64,000 nt of DNA from Pogona vitticeps (Eukaryota; Chordata; Lepidosauria; Squamata; Agamidae): positions 22,749,764 through 22,813,763 of the forward strand of contig NC_135789.1 in assembly GCF_051106095.1 (NCBI RefSeq). The letters are read 5' to 3'. Shown piece after piece: positions 46,010 to 59,000 of this stretch. Under the pieces are notes generated by a model. It did not search any database. It had not been told where the DNA came from and saw only the letters and a program-made list of their open reading frames with translations. Each line of letters begins with the position of its first letter. Position 1 is the first letter of the stretch. Made by a program: the position numbers and the translations under genes.

Positions 46010-47870
46010 GAAAAAGATAACGATTTCGTAAATACAGCAGGCAGGCACCAGACGCTGTTTTCCTCTAACAGTATGTTTTATTTCTCAGTGCATTAAATAA
46101 GCAGGGATTTGGTATCTGTGGGCCCTTTAATAGTGTCCCCACTCGGTTCTGTAAAGGAGGGGGGGAAACACCCCCCCAAAAAACGGAGTACAAAATATTC
46201 CACATACAGTAACAAACCCCATAGTAAAGGTGGGGAGGGAAGATACAGTGAACAGTAACAGTTAACAATGCACAATCTGGGGGCAGAAAGAAGGGTGGGC
46301 TCCTTTTTCCCATTGTACTGGGGGGTTAGGAACCAGAAGCCTCGGGGGGGGGCAGATCAGGGTTCAAAGTCTCTTCCTTTCCATGCCCTGGACTTAAAGA
46401 AGAGGATGCAAGAAGCAGGATTTAAGGCAACAAGATTCTGAGGCAGGGCCGCTTTGAGTTGTCGGTGTCTTGGCCCGTTTCCCAAGTGGCCTGCTTGAGC
46501 TCTCTCATTGCCGATCAGGATTCGCCGTTCCACAGATCCTGATAAATCGACAAAAGCACACCCGTTCAGACAGAAGCGCTCCTAGCGCCGGTCGGTGCAA
46601 GCTCAGCGTGACGATGATTTGAAAGCAAACAACCCCTCTCCCAGCAAGTATCAGGATTAGGAGCTTTAAAAGGAGTTGGGACACTAGTGGATGTTAATAA
46701 CACATGAGTATAAATTAAATATATATATATATATATTTAATATTTATAGATATTTATAGCACCTTTGGGGCCACCTCTTTTGCATCCTGTATGGGGAGGC
46801 TGTGGGGGCAGGCACGGACTTGAAAGAAACCTATAGACCATCTACACTTCTGACAGCCAGCACCGGACTAGGAACATCAGCCACGGCTTCTGCGTTATAC
46901 GGTCACAATAGCGCAGGGCTGGATAGTTAGATGTGAAGCGTCTCTCCTGCGTATCAGAGCTAAGCTGCTTTTGCCTCCAGGTAAATCACACTCCCTACAA
47001 TGTGAACCTTTTGCCTTGCCTTACTTTACAGTGGCAACTGAGGCTTTGTGGGTCAAGGTCAATGCTGCTAAATATCCTGTCGCAACATTTTGATTCCAAC
47101 GGTTGATTCACTTGATGTGTGTGCATGCAGAGACACACGTGTTGCATGCTTTGAAGAGGCACGAATGGAGGAATATCTGCGCTCTTTGCAAAGGACCTCA
47201 ACTTCTTGCCTCATCGCAGGTTTACTGATGGATATCCATAAGGTCAACCTTGGAGCATTTGTGAAATAATGAAAAAAAATGTTTATGAGAGCAAAGCAGA
47301 GCCACGTTCCTCCGAGCAAGACCAACCAAAGGTGACTGTGGTGCCTGAAAAAAGGTTTACTGGGCATTAGGTTTCGTGGACTCACTTCCTCATACGTCGT
47401 TCATCAACAAAAAGGATCCCTTCCAATAACTTTAAACTCGTTACACGTTGTGTAGCAAGAAAAGTATGTGAATGCCAGCTTGAAACTTCTCTCTGTTTCT
47501 GAAAACTATTTTCTTTTTAAAATTATTGTAATTACTGTTAAATAACTGTAACATACCAGGGGTTTATTAGGCTGAAATCAGTGGCAAAGCAGCATTAAAA
47601 CTGTAAACGAATATGGCCTAAATGCAAATGTTAATCCCACTGAATGAATGAGTCATGTTAAATCAACACTTCCGTAAGCCTCATGGTTCAGAAGCATACT
47701 CAGCATTTGCACAGGCAAAAGAGTAAATGCATCAATGGTGTCAGGAAATCGTTGCTAATTAACGAGTTGCTACTTGCTTTCTTGGACCCGTGGTGGTTGC
47801 ATGGCTTGGCATGGGGCTAGGAAAGAAAGCAGCAAATAGTTCAAAAAGCAGCAATTCACCGTTGTTATTA
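46010..47870. other. Non-coding DNA, CpG-containing low-repeat patch
   Basis: 46440-46640 has more CpG than its surroundings (TCCTAGCGCCGGTCGGTGCA). A TA/ATTTA-rich run lies at 46715-46760. No exon supported. Confidence 0.35.
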
Positions 47871-47879
47871 AGTATGGGG

Positions 47880-48115
47880 TTTTAAGATTTTCTGGACTAC
47901 AAACACAGTTCTGGGAGTTCTTCCTACTTTGCAGGCACCTGACAAACAGCTCCCTGAGATTCACCTGGAAGAAAGGTCTAAACTGAAAGGCTTTGAGCTA
48001 GGCTAGGCCGAGCTCAGCCCAAGCTTCCTGCACAGAAAGAGAGCTCCCAGCTAGCACTGGGGGCAGGAACAGGAAGCTAGGCCGAGCTCAGCCCAAGAGC
48101 TTTTCAGTTTAGGCC
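47880..48115. mobile_element. MITE P-like hairpin, third copy
   Basis: TAAACTGAAAGGCTTTGAGC at 47990 is inverted as GAGCTTTTCAGTTTA at 48100. CTAGGCCGAGCTCAGCCCAA occurs on both sides, and AACAGGAAGCTAGGC is shared with 24514-24769. Confidence 0.6.
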
Positions 48116-48767
48116 TTGCTCCTAGTTGCATCACACTGCGGTGTTGTAATGCGCCCGCAAGATAGGGCCAATGGAAAATTATGGTATCAGCAGGCTAGAG
48201 AAACCAAAAATCTCACCCTGGATTGTGATTTACATAATTACATGCACACCAGTATAAATCTCCAACCAAATTCTGGTCGGGGGTGCAATGAGTTTCTTCC
48301 AGTTGGGAGTAACAAGACTGAGGCCTCTATATTTTGGGCTCAATCCCATTGACTAAAACAGGCCCCTCTGCTGCTGAAATGATACAAAACTAATGTCATG
48401 TTTACTTTGAAGTAAGCTGCCCTGCGTTCAGTCTTCATGGTTTTTACTAGAGGTGCGAAGACTTGTGGCTTTGGACTTTGATGCTCAGAATTCCTCCAGC
48501 AGTTGTGCAGTCCTAAAGACACCCAGTCTCCACACCTCTAATATTTACTTTCTGGGAAGCAGATTTAGCCACCAGAGCCCTATCTATTCTCCATTTTAAC
48601 CTACTTGCCCTCACCATAGTGAACAGTGGCCAGAAATTATGTTTTTTTGGGGGGGGGGGGAATGCATTCTGCAAGTGTCCCCTTTTTTATTTTATTTTAC
48701 AACAACCCTAGAAGGTAAAGAAGGGCTTCCACAGCAAAGCAGGGCGATGAAGGCACCAAAGATGGAT

Positions 48768-48842
48768 TCCTGCATGGAGCAAGGGGTCAGACTTGATGGC
48801 CTTGTAGGCCCCTTCCAACTTCACTTTTCTATGATTTCTATG
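48768..48842 (+). repeat. CR1 LINE terminal fragment
   Basis: GTCAGACTTGATGGCCTTGT then GCCCCTTCCAACTTCACTTT and a CTATGATTTCTATGAG end. Confidence 0.75.
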
Positions 48843-48849
48843 AGTTTGG

Positions 48850-51800
48850 CAGACCTAATGCCTCTTCCTGAGAATCTCAGCTTGCCACTAGGTTTCTAGT
48901 CCTCACGGCTGAGAGAATTAGGCTTGAAAGTGTCGAAACAAAGCAAGGCTTGTGAAGCGAGATGGGGAGTCCATCTTCCAAAATCTCAACAACCCAGTGA
49001 CTGGGAGTACATCTCTTTTTCTGCTTGGGCATCTGGTGCCTTTAACATCTGTTGTGTTGAGCGGAAACTTAGGAGGAGAGATTTGTGTGAGTGTGAACCT
49101 GAGGGAACGGGGAAAACATTGCCTGGTGAAATTCACCCCGTTACACCCAACAAAATCCATGAACTTGGCAATTAATGGCATGGTTGTTCCCCCAGAGATG
49201 GGGAAGTTTGCTTTTTTTAAGGGTTTGGCTCGTTCCTACAAGGAGCACGTCTGTAGGATTTGGGCAGTGATGGTCCCAAGGAGCAACCCTAACTCTTGTG
49301 GTTCCCCATCATCCACAGCAACTCGCGGACTTCAGACATAAAATGAGAAACCGGTGATGGAATCTTTGCTCATGGATAGGAGAATCCAGAAATGATCTTG
49401 TAGTTAAGGGGTGAAGAGCTAAGCTGAACTTTAGCAGATGGTAGATGGATTCTGAAAGAGGTTTACGGGCTTCATGGATCTTAGGTCCCCAGAATGAAGT
49501 TTTGCCAGCAGGATTAGTAAACAAATACCAGCAATTCATACCCCTAATTGGACATGGTGTGTTTCTTTTTTCTTTTTTCCCTTTTCCCCTGCATGAGGGC
49601 AATGGTTGTAAAACCAAGTAGAACAATGGCTTTCAAACTGTGTTTCAGAGACACCTTCAGTTCCTTCGAGGGGTTATCTTGAATTCTTCTGCGAAAAGAT
49701 CCGAAAGGGCATGGAAAATAGCTATGCTGTGTCATTCACCCTCCCAGCCACAATACTCCGTGGCAGGCAAGGGTGGGGTGGGTCCCACAGAACCCTTTCG
49801 GTTCACGGCAAATGATTTGCAGAGAGCCAGCGGAGCATCCCTGCACGGATTAAATAGGCAGAAAATGCTCCAGAGTGTCTGAATGCAGAAGGGCTACAAC
49901 AGAAGGCATCTTGTGAGTCAAACAGAAGGAAGGAAGGAAATTTGGGCGTGGGCCTCAGACATTCTCGGAGATGCTGGTGCCTGGATCATGCCCAACGTCT
50001 TGGTTTCTGGAACCCGGGAAGAGCCTTATCATTCATCACCCTGAGGTGGTCATCCTAAGCAAGGTGGCGTGTGGGGGGCACTCCTCTGCCCACACCCAGG
50101 CTTAACACCACCACGGTGCCTCCCCAGCAAAAACCCACGAACGCCATCTCCCTCCGTCCCACCTCTCCCCACCTGTGTGCACTGCTTCAGAGGAAACAGG
50201 AGGAGGAAGTGGGTGCAATTCCAGAAGAACAGGGAAGGATGCAAGAGAGGCAAGGTCACTGGTGGGTTGTGATGACCTCAGAGACCACCTCTTCCCCCGG
50301 ACCCACTGGGGACCAGCATTTGGCCCAAAGGAGCCATTTGTGCAGGGATGATGCTTAGGGAACCTACTCCTCTTGTGCTGGCAAGAGGTCGGAAGAGGGG
50401 GAAGCGTTTGAGCTATGTTTACAGGCGGAGCAGGATGGAGGACGGTGGCCCGCTTGGATTAAGTGAGCTTGCCTGGCAGCAGCTAGACATTATTGCCATG
50501 ATCGGCTGAGAAGGACAGGACAGAAACAAAGAGATAGGAGGTCTACCAGGTGCGAAATATACATTGGAAAGGTCGTGGAGAGTTCACAGATGGCTTTCCT
50601 GTCCCAACAGATGTTCCATCTTCCTGACCTGCAGGGACGTCTGACAGAAGTCCATGGTAACTGAGCCTCTTCAGCCTTCATGGCTGAGCCTGCCAAGGAA
50701 AGATACAATACTCAGTCTTCAGCTGTGAAAATATGTATTGTTCACAATAAGGAGAGGTAACAAAATGTTGCGGTATGTCCTTTTGTCATTGGCACTGGGC
50801 AACCACTCCACTCAGCTTTCCTCCATTTCTCAGCTATTGACACCAGTTGTCACACTATGGATGTGACTATATAGCAAGGGAAATGGTGAAGTTGCACTGG
50901 GGAACTTGGGTTCCCCTGGGTCTTTTTGGATCGACTGGCCCACACAGGCAGAGAGGAGGACAGCCTTGTTTACAGCTTGTCTGCAGTTCTAATTATAGTC
51001 CTGTAGGTGGCACTGTTACAAAGAAACAACCTAATAAGCTGTAAGCAAGGCTTCCTTCCCTCATTTCTTCATATTGTTATTTATTTTATTTTATTTTTTT
51101 AAAAAGAAAACTTGCTGATAGAGAGAAGAGTCTTGCCCATGGAGAGAGATATTTAACAAATGGAGAGTCCTGCAGAGAGAGAGAAGAAGAAGCTGTTAAA
51201 TGTGTGCTGATGGGCATGTTTCTGCATGGGTTCAAGCAGCACAGTTCTGAACCAATGCAATTGGATCCTTTAAAAAAAAGTAGCAGCCTCAGTGGCAGAG
51301 GCAAAAACTACAGACTGAAGTTGGGGGAGATTCTAGGCTGGTTCATATTTCCTTTTGCTTAGTGAGGTTAGAGGAAAAATAATGTGAATCAGCCTATCCC
51401 AATCCAGGAGCATTTCCCACATTTTTTAAATCAGTGCGGTCTCCTCCTATTATCAGGGGCAATTCTCTGGATTCTCAGGGGTTATTCTCTGGATAATTTA
51501 GATTATAATTCCGATAACCTCTAGAGGTAGCACCAAGTTGCCTATATGTAAACAACTTTCTGTGAATACTGTTAATGCTAGTGCTGACTTTTTTTGAAAA
51601 AAATAATATATTTTCTTTTTGCTTTACAAAGGCAAAAAGAAAGAGACACCTTCTCCCCACAATTAAGTTTAGGGATCAGGAGAAATTCCATAAATGTTAG
51701 GACTGTCGAGGGAACCCATCTTAACGAGCAGAGGATCAACTTTTGTTTTTTCTCTCATCAATGATGCCTCAACATACTGTAGGATAACTTGGAGACATTA

Positions 51801-52155
51801 TGGGTTAATAAGTGGCAGACTTCACTGAGGAATTGCATTCCACCAGCTGAGGATCAAACTAGATAACCCATATGACACTTTTTTTAGGAAGATGTGCTCC
51901 CTAAAGACCCTTGTTTCCCATAGCATGTGATTTTCTGCAACTACACATCTTGCATTTAGCATGCTGTGTTTTCTGAGAAGACCCTGAAAAGTGGCTGTCG
52001 GCTGAATTGGCAAGCTTGATTGTTAAATCATGTTACCTCTGTAAGAATCTGATTGTGGAAAACATTTTCAGTGGTGGAAACATGCATCTCTCCTGATGTC
52101 TCATCTGACGCTAAGCGGAGTGCTTTTGTGGGGGGAGGGATATTTGTTAGGATAT
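48850..52155. other. Intergenic DNA downstream of COL26A1, no recognisable gene
   Basis: No MYL10-like EF-hand exon, no repeat I can name with confidence, and no usable long frame. Some sequence near 52 kb could belong to an extended COL26A1 3' UTR. Confidence 0.4.
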
Positions 52156-52182
52156 ACCCGCCTGTTTTTGTTTGGCTCTGAA

Positions 52183-52228
52183 TTTATTACTTAAAAAAAA
52201 ATAAACTGTGATTTTAATTAGATTTATT
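52183..52228 (-). promoter_or_regulatory. Candidate polyadenylation signals
   Basis: Two canonical AATAAA hexamers on the minus strand, 52223-52228 and 52183-52188, lie about 630-670 nt past the stop. A variant ATTAAA at 52695-52700, about 155 nt past the stop, could serve a shorter transcript. Hexamers are common by chance in AT-rich DNA. Confidence 0.3.
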
Positions 52229-52255
52229 GTCGGCTGTCTATCCAACTGAAAAATG

Positions 52256-52271
52256 GTGTGTGTGTGTGTGT
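52256..52271. repeat. Short (GT)n
   Basis: Eight GT units inside the probable 3' UTR region, above the AATAAA hexamers. Confidence 0.9.
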
Positions 52272-52852
52272 GTTTTCTGCAAATCATGCACATTTTTAAA
52301 ATTTGGGACATTCATTGTAACATATACACTTAGGAGAAATACAGAGTATAGAGTCCATTAAAGATAACAAATAATCCCACTTTCCTAGTCATTCTTTGAA
52401 CCAGAGGGTGGAAATGTGTCCTTGTTAACATTAAAATCACTGCTAATGCATTAAACAGGGGGAGAAGCAAAGTGGTCATTTAACCTGGCTATTCTCAGAC
52501 TTTTTCAGCCACGGCCATAAGCACAACACAGAAAAAATACAGGCAGAATCAGGACTGTGTAAGTTGCAAATTGAACCTTATAGGGTGGTGTGTATGGAGG
52601 TTTGTTTCCAGCTTGTGGCCCCCTTTAAAAAGGTTCACCCCGCCAGGTAGCCATATGTTCCCCATTGAGAATGGCTGAAAAAAAACCCTAAATTTTTAAT
52701 CTCCAAAAGGTGTTCGGGGGGGGATGTGAGACGAATTGATTCGTTTCTCCCATTTCATGGAGAAGAAGGGGTTGCAGGGTGAACGAATTAACTCTGAGCA
52801 CCGTTATTCCCAAACTCTCCTCTAAATTCCATCAGGGACCTTACTGGGCGTC

Positions 52853-53010
52853 CTACTTCCTTCCGTTGCTCTTCCCTTTGGTCTCGCTGTCGTCCAGCAG
52901 TGAGGAGATGATCTGGTTTGAATGGTGTCGCTTGATTTTCATGTTCGCTCGGAGCGGGGCGCCCAGGATCACATCTTGTCCTGAGCCTGGTTCAACGAAA
53001 GACAAAGAAT
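52853..53010 (-). CDS. COL26A1: COL26A1 terminal coding exon
   Basis: The acceptor is ttttcag (AG at 53011-53012). The split Asp codon is completed by the first two bases, giving DSLSFVEPGSGQDVILGAPL, then RANMKIKR, HHSNQIISSLLDDSE and TKGKSNGRK, with a stop at 52853-52855. The 52 residues are polar and basic, non-collagenous and without cysteine. SGQD, LRAN and KIKR match the human tail as remembered. The reptile inserts a few residues (VILGAP) between SGQD and LRAN. Confidence 0.92.
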
Positions 53011-56000
53011 CTGAAAATAAAGGAAAAACGGGGACGGGGTGTGTGTGTTGTTTTAAAAGAGAGGCAGGGGAGGGGAGGTGGAGTATGCGGTTGTGGGGTG
53101 AAGAATACCGGCTAAATCCCCCCCCCCTCATGGATTTTGGCTCCCTCACGAGGAACTTTCAAGGGAGTGAGATGGAAAAGCAAGGCTAGGGGTTCGCCAC
53201 AATTTCTTTGAGATGTCCCTGTGCGAAAACACAGCTCCCTTTTCACACACACACGGGGGGGGGGAGAGAGCAAAGGAACACTTGATAATTATTCAAAAAG
53301 AGACCCGCACTTCCAGTTCTTAGTCATCTATAAAAACAAAGCAGCATCCACAGCCAATTGTGCTCAATTTGCATGATTTGTGGAAAGATCGTTCGCACGA
53401 CTTGGAAATCATCCTGTGTCATCAAGTCAGTTCTGACTTCTTTTTCAGGTTTTTTTTTCCAGGTAGAGGATACTCGGAAGTGGTTGGCCCTTCCCTTCTT
53501 CTGGGGACCTTTTCGGGGCTACTCTGCAGCTGGCTTGAGGCCACACCTAGGCTGGCTTTACTCACGGGAGTCGCCGTTGGGGATTCGAACTCCCAACCTC
53601 TGGTAAAGACTGACAGAAAATATTGTGCCTGATTCAGGACAGGTACCTTTCCTCCTTCAGGACAGAAGTGATGATTCCAGGAGGGTGCCTTCCCCTCTCA
53701 TCCACAAAGAGCCCAGAGCATCACCTTCACTTGTCACGAACAGATCATTTTCCCCCACCCCAGTCTGTGTCCCATTCAGCAAGACTCTGAAATGCTGCTC
53801 GATTTTGCAATCGGACTGATGTGATTTGTGTTTTGAAACATTATCTTTCAGAATGCAATTTGCTCTGAACGTAGCAAACGGATACTTTAAACAAATGGAC
53901 GAATATCGTGAACCTCGGAACATGCAGAGAATCATCCCTAATAAGCATGGCGCCTCCTTCCCCATTAACCCTTAGCATGTTTTGTCCGGGACTCACCGTG
54001 GATTCCTATCATATGTTCTAAAATCAACACTCTCTCGGCTAAAATCTTCAGGGCCTCTCGGAGCTGTTGTACACCTTCGCCCTGCGGTGGAGAGAAGGGA
54101 GAGGAGACAAAAGCAACCACGGATTTGTTCAGGCTCCCAAAGGTATAACCCACTGCCATGTGCCACCACCCATACTCAGCCTGCCCCCCAAACTGCCACT
54201 CATGGATTTGGAGGTTCTATTTTATAATTTTATCAAGGAACGTGGTGGCGCTGTGGGCTAAACCCCAGAAGCCTCTGTGCTGCAGGGTTAGAATACCAGC
54301 AGTCGTAAGATCGAATCCACGCAATGGAGGGAGCTCCCGTTGCTTTGTCCCAGCTCCTCGCCAACCTAGCAGTTCGAAAGCATGTAAATGCGAGTAGATA
54401 AATAGGTACCACCTCAGTGGGAAGGTAAAACGGCGCTTCCTAGTCACGCTGGCCACATGACAACGGAAACTGTCTTCGGACAAGCACTGGCTCTACAGCT
54501 TGAAAAACGGGATGAGCACCGCCCCCTAGAGTCGGACACGACTGGACTAAAAATGTCAAGGGGAACCTTTACCTTTACCTTTATTTTATCTTATTTCTGT
54601 GCAACCTTTCTCCCAAACCGGGGACCCAAAGGAGTGCACAAATTATTATTATTTTTTTAAAAAATAATAATCAGGCTAAATCATTTTAATAAGTTTATTA
54701 AAATAATTAGTTGAGACTGTTTAAAAGCCCTTAAACTAGATCCAAAGGTGCATTAATAATAATATTAATAATAACACCCTAAATAAAAACTCTTCTGCCC
54801 AATTAGCTGTTAAGATGCATTAATAATAATATTAATAATAATACCGTAAATAAAAACTCTTCTCTGTCCAATTACCTGTTAAGTTGCATTAATAATAATA
54901 TTAATAATAATATTCTAAATTAAAAAAGTCTTCTCTGCCCAATTAGCTGTTAGAAGCTCATCTAAAGAAGGTTTTTATCTGGCAGCAGAAGGACAAGAGG
55001 AAGGAGGCCAACCGAGCCTCCAGAGGGGTAGCATTTCAAAGCCTGGGAGCAGCCAAAGAGAAGGTTCTCTCTCTGGTGTGCCTCAAATCGAGCCTTTACA
55101 GGTCTTCATAGATCATAGTTAGAGATGGGCACGAACCGCAGTTTGTGCTGGTTCGTTTCAAGGCCGAACAAGCGCCCAGCTTGCCTCCGCCAATAGACAC
55201 CCACTTACAGGGCCCAGAGGAGGTGGGCCAGGAAAGCCGGTCACTGCCTCTGAGTGGACACCCAATGGAGGAGGTGGGGTTGGGAGCCCCAAAATAGCTC
55301 TCTGGCCAAGAAACGAACCAGCATGAACTCCAGGTTCGGCGGTTCGTGCCCACCTCTAGTCATAGCAAGCGCTCTTGCATTGGGCCCAGAAACAGACTAG
55401 CAGCCAGTAAAGTTGTTGTAACAGGGGAGTTATAAGCTAACTGGCCCTGATTCATGGCCTGGATATAAGAACACAAGAAGAGCCCTGCTGGATCAGGCCA
55501 AGGGCCCATCTAGTCCAGCTTCCTGGATGGAAGATTTTGCACCAGGTGATGTTTCCAAACCATCTTCAAGGAAGGGCCCCATGTAGAAGTCCTTGCAGCC
55601 ATCCAGGTGAGATGCAACTAAGGTATGTGGCACTGTGGCCTGATCAGACATCACTGCCACCATTTCATAATGCACAATCCCATAAAGGGATTCTTTTTCT
55701 CTCCCTTTGTCCCTTTCCCTTTGCTGAGAAGAACTGCATGGGGAGAAAGTTGGTGGGGGGAGACATGTTGGCTTCTCAACTGGTCCTGCCATTAGGTAGG
55801 GTCAGGGGGCTGCTTCGGACAACAGGCTGGTGTGACAATAATGGAGAGGCAGCACAGGAGGCTTATTTATTTATTTTGTTCTTCTTCTACTTTACTGCCA
55901 GGAACGGGATGAAGGCCTTAGGGAGTTTGTGGTCTCACATGCCAAAATAAACTGGATGATTTGGTATCCTTCAGTTAATTAAATAAGTCACTGACACAGA

Positions 56001-59000
56001 AAGCCATAATCTCAGTATAGCTTGGAAAAGCCAACTTTGAGGACTACGACTCCCAGAAGCTCCCAAGCCAGCATGGCTAGTGGTTATGCTGCTGGAGGGA
56101 TTCTCCCAGAAGTTAGCTTCTAAAACCGAAAGTTTTCCAAGCTGCGGGTCTGAGAAAGGGAACTACGTAATTCCGAGGGCTTTAAATGGCACACAGAATG
56201 TACGTATTTGGTTCCTTTTGTTTCACTAAAAAAAATCTTGTGTAGGAAGAGACATAGAATATTCAAAATCCTGGCCCTTGGAATAGGCGTCATCCTAACA
56301 AATTGTACGGTGGATTATAATCTTATTTTATAATCTTATAATATGCAGATCGGAAAGGACCCCGGGGATCATGGACTCCAGTCCCGATCAAGGAGGCACC
56401 GTGGGGGGGGGGGGAATCAAACTCCCGACCTCTGGCTCTGCAGCCAGAGACCTCAACCCACTCAATTCCACTCAGCTGTTTTTTTCCACCACTGCTCGTT
56501 GGCCGTGAAACTCCCACTATCCTTTCAGAGACGGAAAACAAAAACAGAATCCTCTACTGGCCTGCTTAGATGGCCGCCTTTCATTTTACAGGGGCCACAG
56601 TTTTTAAAAATTACAACGTCTGTAGAGTGGTAACTCGACTTATGAACGTCTCCACTTGCAAACGATTCGAGTTATGAATGGCTACGTTCGCAAAAAGTTG
56701 CTTTGACCTGCAAACGGAGCCTCGACTTGCGAATGAAAAAAAGAGGAAAAAACCTTTCCTGCCCTTTTCTTGACCTAAGTTCATCTTAGGTCAAAAGAAG
56801 AAAAATAAAATAAAAAAAATTCTCCCCCTAGTGGTAGAGTACAGATTAACCAGCTTTGCGTTAGTTCCTATGGGAACTAATGCCTCTACCTACGAACAGC
56901 ACCTTGACATATGAACGAAAAACAGCAGATACGGATTAAATGGTTTCCAAGGCATTCCTATGGAAAGGTTTTCCTCGACTTACAAACTTTTCGACATACG
57001 AACGCCATTCCAATACGGATTAAGTTCATAAGTCAAGGTACTACTGTAGTAGCATCTCTCACAAAGAACAGCTCCACCCGTTTCACCTGGTCCTCCCAGG
57101 GCCTCGTGGCTGAGAGTGGCCCCACCGAGAGAGGAGAGACCTTCTTCGTGGTGGCCCACTCCCTATGAAATGGATTTTCATTGGAGGTGTGTGCCTGGGC
57201 CCCTCCCGCCTATTGTATCCATTAAGGGAGGGAGAGATTGTGTGGGAACAGAATGGCCGTAACTATAAAGAAGAATTGCTTGGATTCTTACATCTGCACC
57301 TTTGTCTCCTTCTTCGCCTTTCTTGCCAGGTTCACCCTGAAAAGGAGGAAACAGAACATGGTGAAAGAGTCCCACCTGAGTCACGGATCATTTTCAGTGC
57401 CAGAAGAAAGAAGATCGGAGGCCCGAAGAAAATTAACTAGCTTGCCAGCCAGAATCCACAGCCAGTTTGCCCAAGCAAGCTCTGCTTACTGACTTCTTCC
57501 ATCTCAATTTTGTTACCTTTCTCTTAATCCCATTGTGTACCAAATCAGCCTTTGTTTCGCTCCACGAAACTTGTTTTTTTTTTGGGGGGGGGGTACAACA
57601 GTTGACATTTCATGCTACGTTTTGCTTACGGTGCACATTTGTCCGTGTGTTTTATCTAATGCCCACCATGGCCTCGTCAACGAAAGCTTTTTATACATCC
57701 CTTTGAAAAATGGAGTCCTTTGCATTTTAATGTATGTGTGCCTCGTTTTTGTGTGAGCGTTTGTATCTTTGAAACCTCCAGGAAGCCTCACAAGGGGGTG
57801 TGTTCTCAAGACGAAGGTCTGTTCCAATCGGCAGGCCTTGAAAGTTATGAAAACGTGACCCTTCCTAAAGACAAGCGAGTCCAAAGAAATGACTTTTGAT
57901 CTGCACTCTGGAGCGGTCAGCATGGCAATGTGTCCCTTTCGCGTAGATATCCCTGCTGAATATAAATCTGTATCTCCCCCACTCTAAAAATGGAGTAAAA
58001 AGCCTTTTAGCCATCCGCAGTATAAGACGGGATCATCAACACCACTCCCATCTCGCGCTACAAGAATAAAATGGTTTCTAATGTCAGCGCACATTTTTCC
58101 TTCTACCAGGCTGGAAACAGGGTCCTCATGCCATGTTCCCTGTTCCCAAATGACAACGCACTAAGAAGAAGGAAGACATTGCTTTGGTCAATTCAGGGAG
58201 GAGGGGGAAAGCCGTCCCATAAAGCCCAGGCTCTAAGGACCGTCAAAGTCAGACGTTCTCCAAACAGCAGATTATGGCTGTGTTTCCAGCAATCTGTGGC
58301 CTCAAGGTGACTGCCTCAGCGTAGCTACTGGTTGAGCTGGCCTGATACAGTTGGAATAACAGCTATGGGCTACAGCATTTAAAAAGGAGTTTCTAGAACA
58401 AAGCTCAGCAAAGTGTGGCCCTTCATACATTACTGGACTACAACTCCCATCAACTCAAGACAGGCGTCTCAAGGGTGATGAGTCATAAGAGTCATAGACC
58501 AACAACGGCTTCTACACTGATTTTATTGGCATTTCCCCACCATCCGCACGACGTTTCTCAAGTCTTGCTTAGTCCAGTGGCCTCTTCTGTGACTGCTGTA
58601 CTTTTTTGTACCTCCTGAAAGCATGGTTTATTTTGACTCTCCTTTTGTTCCAGGCATTGAGTTTAGCACTACAGCACTTCCCGACTGAAACTGATCTCCA
58701 CAGTCAGAGATGCCCGGTTAGAAGCTTTTCAAAGAGGACTGGCCTATGGCAGGATTTTTAACAGAGCATGGCTCTCAGCAAAAAAAGGACATGTGGCAAC
58801 TACAGGCGGGGTTAGCCTGTGCTCAGATCTGGCTCTCAGGCCCATCAATTAGTTTGGCAGTGTAGCACAGCTCTTGGTATAATTCGTTGAGTAACGATAG
58901 CCAGCCAGCTCAGTGCTTCTAGTTCTGGGCCCTTCAAAAAGTCATATGAGTTTTAAAGAAAAAGATATACCAGTATTACATATGGTGGTGTTTTCCAGGA

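Larger units (their letters stand above)
52160..52852 (-). other. COL26A1: Probable COL26A1 3' UTR
   Basis: This lies directly downstream of the stop codon on the minus strand and is largely free of recognisable repeats. The left limit is a guess, set by two close AATAAA hexamers on the minus strand (see next entry). No transcript evidence is available. Confidence 0.35.
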
